This document shows positions 45,970-56,226 of a stretch of DNA of 64,000 nucleotides, piece by piece. Below the pieces are notes generated by a model. That model was not told the origin of the DNA and did not search any database. It worked only from the letters and a program-made list of their open reading frames with translations. The DNA lies in NCBI RefSeq assembly GCF_000292525.1, contig NZ_AEYF01000001.1:186001-250000 (forward strand). Reading direction: 5' to 3'. The stretch is from Rhizobium sp. CCGE 510. Lineage in GTDB: Bacteria > Pseudomonadota > Alphaproteobacteria > Rhizobiales > Rhizobiaceae. Both the position numbers and the translations under genes were made by a program. Numbering within the stretch: the stretch's first letter is position 1; the number at the start of each line of letters is the position of its first letter.

Positions 45970-48174
45970 TTACTTGTTGTTGCGGCCTTCGAGCAAGCCG
46001 GCGATCAGCTTCGGCGCACTGGACTTCAGAGCTTCACCACGGCCCGACAGGCTCGGATTGGTCATGAAATACTGCTGCGCGTTGAACGGTTCCTCGCCCC
46101 TGCGCACTTCCATGCGCCGCGACGTACCGTCGGGCAATATCTCGTAGCTTTGTTGATTGTCAATCACGTTGCCGAGCATAATCTGTGACAAGACCTGCTC
46201 GTGAACGGTCGGGTTCGTCAGCGGAACCATGGTTTCGACGCGGCGATCGAGATTTCTCGGCATCATGTCCGCCGAACCGATGTAAACCAGCGCCTTGTCG
46301 GACGGCAGGCCGTGGCCGTTGCCGAAACAGAAGATACGGCTGTGCTCGAGGAAGCGGCCGATGATCGACTTGACGCGGATCTTTTCGGAAAGGCCGGGCA
46401 CCTGCGGACGCAGGCAGCAGATGCCGCGCACGACGAGATCGATCTCGACGCCGGCATGGCTGGCGCGATAGAGCGCGTCGATAATATCGGGGTCGACAAG
46501 CGAATTCATCTTCATCCATATCGCCGCCGGGGCGCCGTTCCTGGCGTGCTGTATCTCTTCCTCGATGTGGCGCAGGATGCGCGGGCGCATCGTATAGGGT
46601 GAGATGGCGAGCTGCATGCTCTGTTCCGGCTCGCCATAGCCGGTGATGAAGTTGAAGATGTTCGCCATGTCGTGGGCGATGACCGGATTGCAGGTGAAAT
46701 AGGACAGGTCGGTGTAGATCTTCGCGGTGATCGGGTGGTAGTTGCCGGTTCCGAGGTGGCAATAGGTCCTGAGCTTGCCTTCCTCGCGGCGGACGACCAT
46801 CGACATCTTGGCGTGGGTCTTGAGCTCGATGAAGCCGAAGACGACCTGCACGCCGGCGCGCTCGAGATCGCGCGCCCAGCGGATGTTCGCCTCTTCATCG
46901 AAGCGGGCCTTCAGCTCGACCAGCGCCGTCACCGACTTGCCGGCTTCGGCGGCGTCGATCAGCGCGCGGACGATCGGGCTGTCGTTGGAAGTGCGGTAGA
47001 GCGTCTGCTTTATCGCCAGGACGTCAGGATCGCGCGCAGCCTGGAGAAGAAACTGGACCACCACGTCGAAAGATTCGTAGGGGTGATGGACGACCATGTC
47101 CTTTTCGCGGATGGCGGCGAAGCAGTCGCCGGCATGTTCGCGGACGCGCTCGGGAAATCGCGCATTGTAGGACGGAAACCTGAGATCCTCGCGCGGCGCC
47201 TTGGTGATCTCGGACAGAGTGTTCAGCGCCAGAAGGCCCGGCAGAACGGCGACGCGATTGTCAGGGATATTGAGCGCCTGAACGACGAACTGGCGCAGCG
47301 AGGCCGGCATTTCCGAGTCGGTCTCGATACGGATGACCTTGCCGCGGCGGCGCCGCTTCAGCGCCGTTTCGAAGAAGCGGACAAGATCCTCAGCCTCTTC
47401 CTCGACTTCGATATCGCTGTCGCGGATGACGCGGAACGTACCGGAGCCCTGCACCTCGTAACCCGGGTAGAGCCGGTGGATGAAGATGTTGGCGACATCT
47501 TCCAGGGTGATGTAGCGGATCGTGCTTCCATCATCCGGCAGACGGACGAAGCGGTCGAGCGCCGGCGGCAGGCGCAGCAGCGCCGTCATCGGGTCGCGGC
47601 CGTTCTTGCTGACGAGCTGCAGGCCGATCGAGAAGCCGAGATTTGGAATGAACGGGAACGGATGGGCCGGATCAATCGACAGCGGCGTCAGAACCGGAAA
47701 GATCGCTTGTTCGAATTCGGCGGCCAGCCACTGGCGATCGGCATCGCTCAAGGCGCCGGGGCGGACGATCAGGATGTCTTCCTTGGCGAGATACTGCTGC
47801 AGCACGGCGAGCGAGGCCTGCTGCTCCATCTGCAGATGGTCGATTTCCTGCAGGATCGACTCGAGCTGCTCGGCCGGCGTCTTGCCGTCGGGGCTGCGGA
47901 TGACGATGTTCTGGCGCACCTGGCCCTCTAGGCCGGCGACACGCACCATGAAGAATTCATCGAGGTTGGCGGCCGAGATCGACAGGAAGCGAACGCGCTC
48001 AAGCAAAGGATGCTCGGTATTCAGCGTTTCTTCCAGGACACGGCGGTTGAACTGCAGCCAGGAAAATTCTCGGTTGATGAAGCGCTCGGGGCTCTTGAGC
48101 AGTTCTTCCAGCGGGGGAGTGTTGTCGTTGGATTGCGGAGTAAGTTCCTGATGCTCTGCGACTGCACTATCCAT
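45970..48174 (-). CDS. ppk: Polyphosphate kinase 1
   Basis: Makes polyphosphate from ATP. The 734-residue protein has the four Ppk1 domains: [18 protein letters not shown] at the start, the catalytic region with [17 protein letters not shown] and [11 protein letters not shown], and [16 protein letters not shown] in the C-terminal PLD-like domain. ACGGGG precedes the ATG. It lies between hdaA and ppx on the same strand. Confidence 0.96.
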   Translation of the reverse strand: MDSAVAEHQELTPQSNDNTPPLEELLKSPERFINREFSWLQFNRRVLEETLNTEHPLLERVRFLSISAANLDEFFMVRVAGLEGQVRQNIVIRSPDGKTPAEQLESILQEIDHLQMEQQASLAVLQQYLAKEDILIVRPGALSDADRQWLAAEFEQAIFPVLTPLSIDPAHPFPFIPNLGFSIGLQLVSKNGRDPMTALLRLPPALDRFVRLPDDGSTIRYITLEDVANIFIHRLYPGYEVQGSGTFRVIRDSDIEVEEEAEDLVRFFETALKRRRRGKVIRIETDSEMPASLRQFVVQALNIPDNRVAVLPGLLALNTLSEITKAPREDLRFPSYNARFPERVREHAGDCFAAIREKDMVVHHPYESFDVVVQFLLQAARDPDVLAIKQTLYRTSNDSPIVRALIDAAEAGKSVTALVELKARFDEEANIRWARDLERAGVQVVFGFIELKTHAKMSMVVRREEGKLRTYCHLGTGNYHPITAKIYTDLSYFTCNPVIAHDMANIFNFITGYGEPEQSMQLAISPYTMRPRILRHIEEEIQHARNGAPAAIWMKMNSLVDPDIIDALYRASHAGVEIDLVVRGICCLRPQVPGLSEKIRVKSIIGRFLEHSRIFCFGNGHGLPSDKALVYIGSADMMPRNLDRRVETMVPLTNPTVHEQVLSQIMLGNVIDNQQSYEILPDGTSRRMEVRRGEEPFNAQQYFMTNPSLSGRGEALKSSAPKLIAGLLEGRNNK

Positions 48175-48236
48175 GGTCTACCCCGTTCTCAATCGCCGAA
48201 GGCAATTATATCAGTTTCACGACGGAACTGTGACAG

Positions 48237-48950
48237 TCAATCGGCCGGCTCCGAATTTCCCAATTCATTCAATACCTCGGCGGCCAGAGACCGGGTGATT
48301 TTCGTGCCCCGCGACAGGGCCAGCCGGTCAAGCCTTTCGACGATCGTCTGAGCGGCATTCAGCGATCGCTCCATCCGGTTAACGATATAGAGCACGAGTT
48401 TGTCATCTATATAAAGCTGCCGGTCGGCAAAGAGCTTGACGATCACCTGCGACAACAACGCCTCGTCGGGTTCGCCGATCTCGACGACGGTTGCAGCTTT
48501 CAGGCGCGAGCGCAGATCGGGCAGCAAAACCGGCCAGGACATCGGCCAGAGACGACTTGTTATCAACAGGCTGGTGCCGTTTTCGCGGACGCTGTTAATG
48601 ACGTGGAACAGCGCATTGTCGTCGAAGCCAAGACGGTCGGCATCCTCGAACAGCACCGGACCGGCCGCTGCAGCAACCGCGGCGTCCGAGCCAAGCTCGG
48701 GATGGATGTCGACGGCGCCGCTCAATTCCCGCCAGATGCGGGCGAGATGCGATTTTCCCGAACCGACCGGGCCGGCGAGCACGACGACCGGCGATGGCCA
48801 TGCCGGCCAGGCATCGACGATCGAAACGGCGGCAGCGAGACGCTCCGAGATCAGGAGGTCGTCGCGCCCGCTTGCGGCATCGTGCAAAAAGGCCAGCGGC
48901 AGCTGCTCTCCGGCCTTACGCTTCGGATCAGCGTTGTTCACGTCATTCAT
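48237..48950 (-). CDS. hdaA: DnaA regulatory inactivator HdaA
   Basis: AAA+ protein that promotes ATP hydrolysis on DnaA and so limits re-initiation of replication. The 237-residue product has a beta-clamp-binding-like EQLPLAF (15-21) and a Walker A box AGPVGSGKSH (59-68). Helices typical of the DnaA AAA lid follow (LYIVNRMERSLNAAQTIVER). ATG at 48950 is used; upstream in-frame sequence is antisense or overlapping sequence of the permease gene. The start overlaps the end of that gene by 8 bp. Confidence 0.9.
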   Translation of the reverse strand: MNDVNNADPKRKAGEQLPLAFLHDAASGRDDLLISERLAAAVSIVDAWPAWPSPVVVLAGPVGSGKSHLARIWRELSGAVDIHPELGSDAAVAAAAGPVLFEDADRLGFDDNALFHVINSVRENGTSLLITSRLWPMSWPVLLPDLRSRLKAATVVEIGEPDEALLSQVIVKLFADRQLYIDDKLVLYIVNRMERSLNAAQTIVERLDRLALSRGTKITRSLAAEVLNELGNSEPAD

Positions 48951-50067
48951 GGGGAACTGTTTTCGTCTTCCGGGCGCGGCCAGTCGGCGACACGCCAAAA
49001 TAAAGATCACTCTGAAGGTAACGCGAAAGCGCGAAACGAACAAGGACGCCGACGGCGGCAGCGGCCGGCACGGCGACCAGAAGACCGACGAAACCGAAGA
49101 GCGCGCCGAAGGCAAACAGCGCAAACATCAGCCAGACCGGATGCAGGCCGACGCTGGAGCCGACGAGCTTCGGCTGCAGGATATTACCTTCCAGGAACTG
49201 GCCGCTGAAGAAGACGGCGAGGACCAGGCCGATCCACGGATAATCCGGCCAGAACTGGACGATCGCGACGCCGATAGCGAGAACGAGGCCGACCATCGAG
49301 CCGACATAGGGAATGAAACTGATCATGCCGGCAAAGAGCCCGATCAGCAGGCCGAAGTTCAGGCCGACGAGAGAGAGGCCCGCGGCATAATAAATGCCGA
49401 GGATGAGGCAAAGCGAGCCCTGGCCGCGGATGAAGCCGGCAATCGCCTGGTCGATCTCCTTGGCGATCTGGCGAACATCGCTGATATAATCGCGCGGGAT
49501 CCACTGATCGACCTTGGCGACCATACGATCCCAATCAAGCAGGATATAGAAGGCGACGACGGGGGTGACGACAAGCAGCGATATGACGTCGACGATCGCC
49601 TTGCCGGAATTCCAGATCTGCGCGAAGAGCCCGGTCAAGAAGCCCATGCCTTCGGAGAGGATGCCGGAGAAATTGTCCTTGATCGTGCCGGCCTGGCTCT
49701 TGACCCAATCCGGCAGCAGGGAATTCTGCGATTGGCTGATGAATTGCTGCAACTGGCTGATGTAAGTCGGCAGACGCTCGGCGAAATCGTTGAACTGGCT
49801 GACGAGCACGGGAATGAGGATCATCAGCGCCAGCGCAAAGACGATGACGAAAGAGATGAGGATGCCGACCGTCGCCATCATGCGGCTCAGACCCAGCCGC
49901 TCCAGCCGGTCGGCCACCGGATCGAGGAAATAGGCGATCGCCATGCCGGCGATAAAGGGCAGCAGGATCGAGCTGAAGACATAGAGAAAAACGATGAAGA
50001 AGACGAGCACTGCCAGCCAGAAGAAGATCTGACGCTTGAGACTGTTGCCGCTAACTTGCTGTGGCAT
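48943..50067 (-). CDS. AI-2E-family (PerM/UPF0118) membrane transporter
   Basis: A 374-residue protein with about eight hydrophobic segments. Typical parts are LPFIAGMAIAYFLDPVADRL, DWDRMVAKVDQWIPRDY and GSMVGLVLAIGVAIVQFWP. Family members are linked to autoinducer-2 export or sodium/proton exchange, but most are uncharacterised. ATG at 50067 (MPQQVSGNSLKR) is chosen; the open frame extends upstream without family character. It overlaps hdaA by 8 bp, which suggests translational coupling. It is divergent from purM. Confidence 0.9.
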   Translation of the reverse strand: MPQQVSGNSLKRQIFFWLAVLVFFIVFLYVFSSILLPFIAGMAIAYFLDPVADRLERLGLSRMMATVGILISFVIVFALALMILIPVLVSQFNDFAERLPTYISQLQQFISQSQNSLLPDWVKSQAGTIKDNFSGILSEGMGFLTGLFAQIWNSGKAIVDVISLLVVTPVVAFYILLDWDRMVAKVDQWIPRDYISDVRQIAKEIDQAIAGFIRGQGSLCLILGIYYAAGLSLVGLNFGLLIGLFAGMISFIPYVGSMVGLVLAIGVAIVQFWPDYPWIGLVLAVFFSGQFLEGNILQPKLVGSSVGLHPVWLMFALFAFGALFGFVGLLVAVPAAAAVGVLVRFALSRYLQSDLYFGVSPTGRARKTKTVPHE

Positions 50068-50312
50068 CGCTTCCCCGCTGTTCGCTTTCCGCCGCCAAAC
50101 GCCGCATCCGAACCGAAGCGGCCATTCAGCACATAGGATGCAGGCGCAAAGATGGTCAACCCTGCCGCGCCAAATCCCGGAAAGCCTCGGGGAAGACGCG
50201 GGAAATTGGGGGCTTTTGCCATGCGGCGCTTGCATAAAGCCCCCTGTCATGCAATTGCGACCGGCAGATGACGCGGCGCGTCTGCCGCCAGAAATAGCCA
50301 TCGGAGACCAGC

Positions 50313-51386
50313 ATGAGCCAGTCTGGGAAAAACGGCCTGACATACAGCGATGCGGGCGTCGATATCGATGCCGGCAACCTCCTCGTCGAGAAGATCAAGC
50401 CGGCGGTGCGCTCGACGCGCCGCCCTGGCGCCGACGGCGAGATCGGCGGCTTCGGCGGGCTGTTCGATCTCAAGGCTGCAGGTTTTACCGATCCGGTTCT
50501 GGTTGCCGCCAATGACGGCGTCGGCACCAAGCTGAAGATCGCCATCGATGCCGATTACCACGACACTGTCGGCATCGACCTCGTCGCCATGTGCGTCAAC
50601 GATCTCGTCGTGCAGGGCGCCGAGCCGCTGTTCTTCCTCGATTATTTCGCCACCGGCAAGCTCGACCCAGACCAGGGCGCGGCCATCGTCGGCGGCATCG
50701 CCGCCGGCTGCCGGCAGGCGGGCTGCGCGCTGATCGGCGGCGAGACGGCCGAGATGCCCGGCATGTATTCCTCCGGCGATTACGATCTCGCCGGTTTCGC
50801 CGTCGGTGCTGCCGAACGCGGCAAGCTGCTTCCCTCCGGCGATATCGCCGAGGGCGACGTGATCCTCGGCCTTGCCTCCTCCGGCGTGCATTCCAACGGT
50901 TTTTCGCTGGTGCGCAAGATCGTCGAACTCTCCGGTCTCGACTGGGATGCGCCGGCGCCATTCGCCGACGGCAAGAAGCTCGGCGAGGCCCTGCTGGAGC
51001 CGACCCGCATCTATGTGAAGCCGCTTCTGACGGTGATCCGCGAAACCGGCGCCATCAAGGCGCTGGCGCACATCACCGGCGGCGGCTTCCCGGAAAATAT
51101 TCCGCGCGTGCTGCCGAAGCATCTGGCGGCTGAGATCGATCTTGCCGCCGTCAAGGTTCCCAAGGTGTTTTCCTGGCTCGCCAAGACGGGCGGCGTCGAA
51201 GCGAATGAAATGCTGCGCACCTTCAACTGCGGCGTCGGCATGATCGCCGTCGTCGCCGGCGAGAATGTCGCTGCCGTTTCCGCCGCCCTCGAAGCCGAGG
51301 GCGAGACTGTGGTCACGCTCGGCCGCATGATCGCCCGCAACGAGGGTGCTGCCGGCACGGTCTACAAGGGCACGCTTGCCATATGA
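50313..51386 (+). CDS. purM: Phosphoribosylformylglycinamidine cyclo-ligase (AIR synthetase)
   Basis: Fifth step of purine synthesis. The 357-residue protein contains [15 protein letters not shown] at the start, [32 protein letters not shown] and GEAAEMPG-type [28 protein letters not shown] gives the SD. The stop codon overlaps the purN start as ATGA. Confidence 0.97.
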   Translation: MSQSGKNGLTYSDAGVDIDAGNLLVEKIKPAVRSTRRPGADGEIGGFGGLFDLKAAGFTDPVLVAANDGVGTKLKIAIDADYHDTVGIDLVAMCVNDLVVQGAEPLFFLDYFATGKLDPDQGAAIVGGIAAGCRQAGCALIGGETAEMPGMYSSGDYDLAGFAVGAAERGKLLPSGDIAEGDVILGLASSGVHSNGFSLVRKIVELSGLDWDAPAPFADGKKLGEALLEPTRIYVKPLLTVIRETGAIKALAHITGGGFPENIPRVLPKHLAAEIDLAAVKVPKVFSWLAKTGGVEANEMLRTFNCGVGMIAVVAGENVAAVSAALEAEGETVVTLGRMIARNEGAAGTVYKGTLAI

Positions 51387-52054
51387 GCGCGAAGCGCAAA
51401 CGCGTCGTCGTCTTCATATCCGGCGGCGGCTCGAACATGATGGCGCTGGTTGCGGCGGCAAAGGCCGCTGACTATCCGGCCGAGATCGTCGGGGTGATTT
51501 CAGACAAGGCGGATGCCGGTGGACTTTCCAAGGCCGCCGCGGAAGGCATCGCCACCTTCGCCTTTCCGCGCAAGGATTATGGCAGCAAGGAAGCGCATGA
51601 GGCGGCGATCTTTGCCGCACTCGACACGCTTTCTCCCGACATCCTCTGCCTAGCAGGTTACATGCGGCTGCTGACGCCCACCTTCATCCAGCGTTATCAA
51701 GGCCGGATGCTCAACATCCACCCTTCCCTGCTGCCGCTGTTTCCAGGCCTGCATACACATCAGCGCACCATCGACGCCGGCATGCGGATCGCTGGCTGCA
51801 CCGTGCATTTCGTCACCGAAGGCATGGACGAAGGACCGGTGATCGGCCAGGCGGCCGTCCCTGTTCTCACAGGCGATACGGCCGAAAGCCTCGCCTCGCG
51901 CGTGCTCACCGTCGAGCACCAGATCTATCCGCAAGGGCTGCGGCTTTTTGCCGAAGGCCGAGTGACAATGGAAGGCGGCAAGGCCGTCGGCGCCGAGGCT
52001 TCGGCCATCGCGCCCAACGCCCAACTCATCTCGCTGATCGGCGACCGCGCTTAG
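51383..52054 (+). CDS. purN: Phosphoribosylglycinamide formyltransferase
   Basis: Third step of purine synthesis using 10-formyl-THF. The 223-residue protein contains [16 protein letters not shown], the catalytic Asn/His segment [16 protein letters not shown], and [19 protein letters not shown] with the catalytic Asp. It overlaps purM by 4 bp. Confidence 0.97.
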   Translation: MSAKRKRVVVFISGGGSNMMALVAAAKAADYPAEIVGVISDKADAGGLSKAAAEGIATFAFPRKDYGSKEAHEAAIFAALDTLSPDILCLAGYMRLLTPTFIQRYQGRMLNIHPSLLPLFPGLHTHQRTIDAGMRIAGCTVHFVTEGMDEGPVIGQAAVPVLTGDTAESLASRVLTVEHQIYPQGLRLFAEGRVTMEGGKAVGAEASAIAPNAQLISLIGDRA

Positions 52055-52068
52055 AGCGCGCCGGTGTA

Positions 52069-53238
52069 TTAAGCCGCCAACACCCGCAACGGATGCAGCG
52101 TGCCGTCGCTGTAGACGAAGCGGCCGGCGCGGAAGGTGGCGCGGATGCGGTTGATGTCGCCGGGCTCGACCACGACCAGATCGGCGCGCTGGCCGAGGGC
52201 GATTTCGCCTCGGTCCGAGAGGCCGGCGGAGCGGGCGGCATTGCCGGTCGCCATGGCGACGGCTGAAGGCAGGCCGCCCTCCACCATGTCGGCGAGCTTG
52301 AAGACGCCGGGCACGAAGGCGGCCGGATGATAATCGGCGGCGATGACGCTGAGCAGGCCTGCCTTTGCGGCATCGAGGGCGCTGAGGTTGCCCGACATCG
52401 ACTGGCCGCGCAGCGCATTCGGGGCACCCATCAGGGTCCAGAGACCGCGGCGGCGCGCCTCTTCCGCGGCGGGCGCTGTCACCGGAAACTCGCTGATGGT
52501 GACGCCGAGATCGTGCATTTCGGCGACTTTTTCGACGCTGTCATCGTCATGCGAGGCAAGCGACAGCTTGTGCTTCAGCGACAGCGCGACGATCTCCTTC
52601 AGCTTGGCCTCGATTTCAGGGTTATTGCGCATGGCGATGCGCTTGGCGACGATCTCGGCGGCCATTTCCTCGGAGACGGCGCGGCGCTCGGAAATGCTGA
52701 GGATGTAGCTTTGCAGGTTGTTGTACTGACCCTGGCCCGGCGTGTGGTCGGTGAGCGAAACCATGTCGATCTGATCGGCATTCAGCAGGCGCTCGAGTGC
52801 GGCAGCGGCGCCGACATTGGTGATTTCGTAGCGGGCGTGGACGCGGTGGTCGATCAGCAGATTGTCGCGCAGGCGGTTGATGCCTTCGATCACCGCCGAA
52901 GTGGTCTCCAACGAGCGGACGTGGCCGTAGACGCTTTCGGTGGCAAAGGAGACGGCGGCAAAGGCCGTGGTGACACCGGCGGCGGCAAGCTTCTTGTCGA
53001 GCTCGTGGATGCCGAAATCGATCGGCATCGTCGCGTTCGGCCGCGGCGCGATCTCGCGTTCGATCATGTCGCCGTGCAGGTCGACGAATCCCGGCATCAG
53101 CAGCCGCCCGCCGCCATCGATGGCCGCCCCGGCAACCGGCTCCGGCCTGATCTCGGCAATGACGCCGTCCTCAACACGCACGGAACCTTCACTCACTACC
53201 TCGTTTGGGAGAACGAGGGTGAAATTGCAGAGCCACAT
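52069..53238 (-). CDS. phnM: PhnM-like amidohydrolase, outside any phn operon
   Basis: A 389-residue amidohydrolase of the PhnM group (ribose 1-methylphosphonate 5-triphosphate diphosphatase). The metal site is seen in MPGFVDLHGDMIERE, then VSLTDHTPGQGQY and LASHDDDSVEKVAEMHD; the C-terminal SDRGEIALGQRADLVVVE is typical. No other phn genes lie nearby, so its role in C-P lyase metabolism is uncertain. ATG at 53238 (MWLCNFTLVLPN) is chosen over distant upstream codons. It is convergent with purN, 14 bp apart. Confidence 0.87.
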   Translation of the reverse strand: MWLCNFTLVLPNEVVSEGSVRVEDGVIAEIRPEPVAGAAIDGGGRLLMPGFVDLHGDMIEREIAPRPNATMPIDFGIHELDKKLAAAGVTTAFAAVSFATESVYGHVRSLETTSAVIEGINRLRDNLLIDHRVHARYEITNVGAAAALERLLNADQIDMVSLTDHTPGQGQYNNLQSYILSISERRAVSEEMAAEIVAKRIAMRNNPEIEAKLKEIVALSLKHKLSLASHDDDSVEKVAEMHDLGVTISEFPVTAPAAEEARRRGLWTLMGAPNALRGQSMSGNLSALDAAKAGLLSVIAADYHPAAFVPGVFKLADMVEGGLPSAVAMATGNAARSAGLSDRGEIALGQRADLVVVEPGDINRIRATFRAGRFVYSDGTLHPLRVLAA

Positions 53239-53415
53239 GGGCTTTCTCCTGACCGCATCCGATGATTGACAGACCGCAGCGGATAGAACCGCTTCGTGAC
53301 AGCCGTATGAAATTTCGAGCGCGCTCACCTTAAAGCGGAAACTTGCACTTTGAAAACCATCCGCGGCGCGCGCCCCGCAGATAACACTCTCCGTGCACCC
53401 GAGCAAAGACGGCAA

Positions 53416-54009
53416 TCAGGCCGTCAGCCCTGCCCTGTTCAAGATGGCCCATTGCAGCAGCACGATCGTCTTGACGTCGAAGATCTCGCCGGTTTCGATC
53501 ATCGCCGCAGCTGCGTCGAGCGGGATTTCGAGGACCTCGATATCCTCGTGTTCTTCATCCAGGCCTCCGCCTTCCGCCACGCGGTCGGCGGTGTCGACCA
53601 AGGCTGCGAAGAAGTGGACGACTTCGGTGACGGCACCCGGTGAGGTATAGGATTTGAAGAGGAACCGCGCATCGCGCAGGCGATAGCCGGTTTCCTCCAT
53701 TGCCTCGCGACGGATCGCTGTTTCGGGATGGTCGTCGTCGAGAAGGCCAGCCGGCACCTCGATCACCCAGGCGGGGTCGCCGTTCATATGCACGGCAAGG
53801 CGGAACTGGCGGACGAGAACGACGAGATCGCGTTTCGGATCATAAAGCAGAATGCAGGCGGCGGGCGTGCGGTGATAGACCTCCCGCTTCAAGCGCTGGG
53901 TCGCGCCCCTGCGGTCGATATAATCGAGCAGATAGCTGCTCAGCTTTGTCCACCCATTCGACAGCGTTTCCTCGCTGACGATCTTCACCCGTGATTTCGG
54001 CTGCATCAT
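53416..54009 (-). CDS. Nudix hydrolase (NudK/AdpP-like)
   Basis: A 197-residue protein of the YffH/NudK group, which cleaves GDP-mannose or ADP-ribose. A slightly degenerate Nudix box is visible: AGLLDDDHPETAIRREAMEE followed by TGY. The N-terminal YHRTPAACILLYDPKRDLVV and FRLAVHMNG are family-like. The start overlaps the stop codon of the molybdopterin oxidoreductase gene by 4 bp (ATGA), indicating coupling. The substrate is inferred only. Confidence 0.88.
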   Translation of the reverse strand: MMQPKSRVKIVSEETLSNGWTKLSSYLLDYIDRRGATQRLKREVYHRTPAACILLYDPKRDLVVLVRQFRLAVHMNGDPAWVIEVPAGLLDDDHPETAIRREAMEETGYRLRDARFLFKSYTSPGAVTEVVHFFAALVDTADRVAEGGGLDEEHEDIEVLEIPLDAAAAMIETGEIFDVKTIVLLQWAILNRAGLTA

Positions 54010-56144
54010 GCTGCGTCCCTGCGAAGCCAGACCTTGTTATCATGCACGGCCGCCCCGCCATAGGGCGCGACCGGGTCGGCGCCTGTGAGCACGTTGATAC
54101 CCTCGCCATCGACATGCGCCTTGTTCGGCCAGAGGCCCTCGGCGATCAACACGCCAGGCTTCACCTCGGTGGTGACGCGGGCATGGATGCGCAGATCGCC
54201 GCGGCTGTTGCCGATGCGGACGAGATCGCCATGGGCGATGCTACTGGCTTCGGCGTCGGCGGGATTGATCATCACCTCGGGGCGGCCTTCCTTCTGACGC
54301 GAGGTCTTGGTCTCGGAGAAGCTCGAATTCAGAAAATTGCGGGCGGGCGAGGTGGCGAGACGAAAGGGGTGTTCGCGATCGGCGACTTCGATGACATCGA
54401 CCTGATCGGGGAAAGCCGGAAGCTCGGCATGCGGCCCGAGCGCGCCGATCGCCGCCGGCGGCTTGTTCGGCGCTGGCTGATCGATCCAGTCCGGGCGGAA
54501 ATGAAACTTGCCATCCGCATGCGCAAAGCCATTCAGATAATGCGCCTCCTCGAAAGCCGGCTGGCGGTCGAACCATTTGTGTTCGAGGAAATGGTCGTAA
54601 TCCGGCAGGCCGCTCGATTCGAGAACCCGATCCACCATTTCGCGGGCAGTGAAGCCGAAGCCGGGTCGATCGGCGACGCCGAGACGTTTGGCCAGTTCCT
54701 CGATGACGAAGAGATTGGTGCGCACGGTTGGCGGTGGTTCGACCAGCTTCGGCCCGAGCAGGATGTGGTTCTGGCCACCGGCCCGGTAGATATCGTCATG
54801 CTCGACGAACATCGTCGCCGGGATGACGATGTCGGCGATATCAGCCGTCTCGGTCATGAACTGCTCGTGCACGGCGACGAAGAGATCATCGCGGGCAAAG
54901 CCGCGCCTGACGAGGCGCTGCTCGGGGGCGATGTTTGCCGGGTTGGTGTTCTGGATCAGCATTGCCGTCACCGGGCCGCGATGGCGCAGCGCCACAGCAT
55001 CGCCGGTCAGCACGCGGCCGATCTGCGACTGATCGAGCATGCGGATATCGGCATCCTTCATCGACCGGCCAGTCAACTCCGCATTGTTCATGCGGAAGAT
55101 ATCGCTATTCGAATGGAAGGCGCCGCCGCCCTCATATTGCCAGGAGCCGAGAACGGTGGCGATCGAGGCGGCCGCATGCATGGCGACCGCGCCGTTGCGT
55201 TGGCGGGTGAAGCCGTAGCCGAGGCGAAAGAAGGTCTTTTTCGTCGTGCCGACGAGGCGGCCGAAGGCTTCGATCTCCTCGACCGACAGGCCGGTGATGT
55301 CTGCTGCCCATTGCGGCGTCCGGGTTTTCAGATGCGCTTCGAGACCTGCGGGATCATCGGCATATCGCGCCATATAGCCACGGTCGGCATGGCCGTCGCG
55401 GAAGGCTATGTGCATGACGGCGCAGGCCAGTGCCGCATCGGTGCCCGGCCTGACGATCAAGGCCATGTCGGCCTGCTTCATCGTCGGATTGTCGTAAATG
55501 TCGATGACGACGATCTTGGCGCCGCGCTCCTTGCGCGACCTGATCGCGTGGGTCATCACGTTGACCTGCGTCGAGACCGCGTTGGTGCCCCAGATGACGA
55601 CGCAATCGGTGCGGCCCATCTCGCGCGGGTCGGGACCGCGCAGCGTGCCGGTCGCCATGGTGAAGCCGGTCCAGGCCGGGTTGGTGCAGATCGAAGAGAA
55701 GAAGCCGGAATAGCGCTTGGCATGGCGCAGGCGATCGATCGAATCGCGCTGCACCCAGCCCATGGTGCCGGCGTAGAAATAGGGCCAGATCGCCTCGCTG
55801 CCGTTCCTTGCCTCAGCCTTCACGAAGGCTTCGGCGATCTCATCGAGCGCATCATCCCAGGAAATCTGCTGCCACTGCCCTGCCCCCTTGGCGCCGGCGC
55901 GGCGCAAGGGATGCATCAGGCGGTCGGGATGGTAGAGCCGCTCGGCATAACGGGCGACCTTGGCGCAGATGACGCCCGAGGTGTAGGAATGGTCATTCGC
56001 GCCGCGCACACGGCCGATGCGGCCATCCTCCGATATCTCGACCTCCAGCGCGCAGGTGGAGGGACAGTCATGCGGACAGGCCGTGTGGCCCACCCTGTTG
56101 TCCGGCTTCGGGGATTTGGCGTGGATGGGGGTCGCAATGTTCAT
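54006..56144 (-). CDS. Molybdopterin oxidoreductase (DMSO reductase superfamily)
   Basis: A 712-residue catalytic subunit. Near the N-terminus it has an iron-sulfur ligand set, ACPHDCPSTCALEVEI and a further Cys in GVICAKVARYAERL. The MopB core follows (TNPAWTGFTMATGTLRGPDP, CVVIWGTNAVSTQVNV) and the C-terminal molydopterin-binding domain (NPADAEASSIAHGDLVRIGN). No twin-Arg signal is seen, so it is probably cytoplasmic. No electron-transfer partner or chaperone gene is adjacent. Start ATG at 56144 is chosen by motif position. The substrate is unknown; formate, biotin sulfoxide or similar compounds cannot be told apart here. Confidence 0.88.
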   Translation of the reverse strand: MNIATPIHAKSPKPDNRVGHTACPHDCPSTCALEVEISEDGRIGRVRGANDHSYTSGVICAKVARYAERLYHPDRLMHPLRRAGAKGAGQWQQISWDDALDEIAEAFVKAEARNGSEAIWPYFYAGTMGWVQRDSIDRLRHAKRYSGFFSSICTNPAWTGFTMATGTLRGPDPREMGRTDCVVIWGTNAVSTQVNVMTHAIRSRKERGAKIVVIDIYDNPTMKQADMALIVRPGTDAALACAVMHIAFRDGHADRGYMARYADDPAGLEAHLKTRTPQWAADITGLSVEEIEAFGRLVGTTKKTFFRLGYGFTRQRNGAVAMHAAASIATVLGSWQYEGGGAFHSNSDIFRMNNAELTGRSMKDADIRMLDQSQIGRVLTGDAVALRHRGPVTAMLIQNTNPANIAPEQRLVRRGFARDDLFVAVHEQFMTETADIADIVIPATMFVEHDDIYRAGGQNHILLGPKLVEPPPTVRTNLFVIEELAKRLGVADRPGFGFTAREMVDRVLESSGLPDYDHFLEHKWFDRQPAFEEAHYLNGFAHADGKFHFRPDWIDQPAPNKPPAAIGALGPHAELPAFPDQVDVIEVADREHPFRLATSPARNFLNSSFSETKTSRQKEGRPEVMINPADAEASSIAHGDLVRIGNSRGDLRIHARVTTEVKPGVLIAEGLWPNKAHVDGEGINVLTGADPVAPYGGAAVHDNKVWLRRDAA

Positions 56145-56226
56145 GGCATTTGTATATTCCAAGGCTTGCACGGCCAAAAGCCACAAAAATTTCCCATGAC
56201 GCGAATTCATACGGACATCAGCGAAA

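Noticed and set aside
46672..47931. 419-codon plus-strand open frame
   Set aside because: Antisense to ppk, which has complete Ppk1 motifs.
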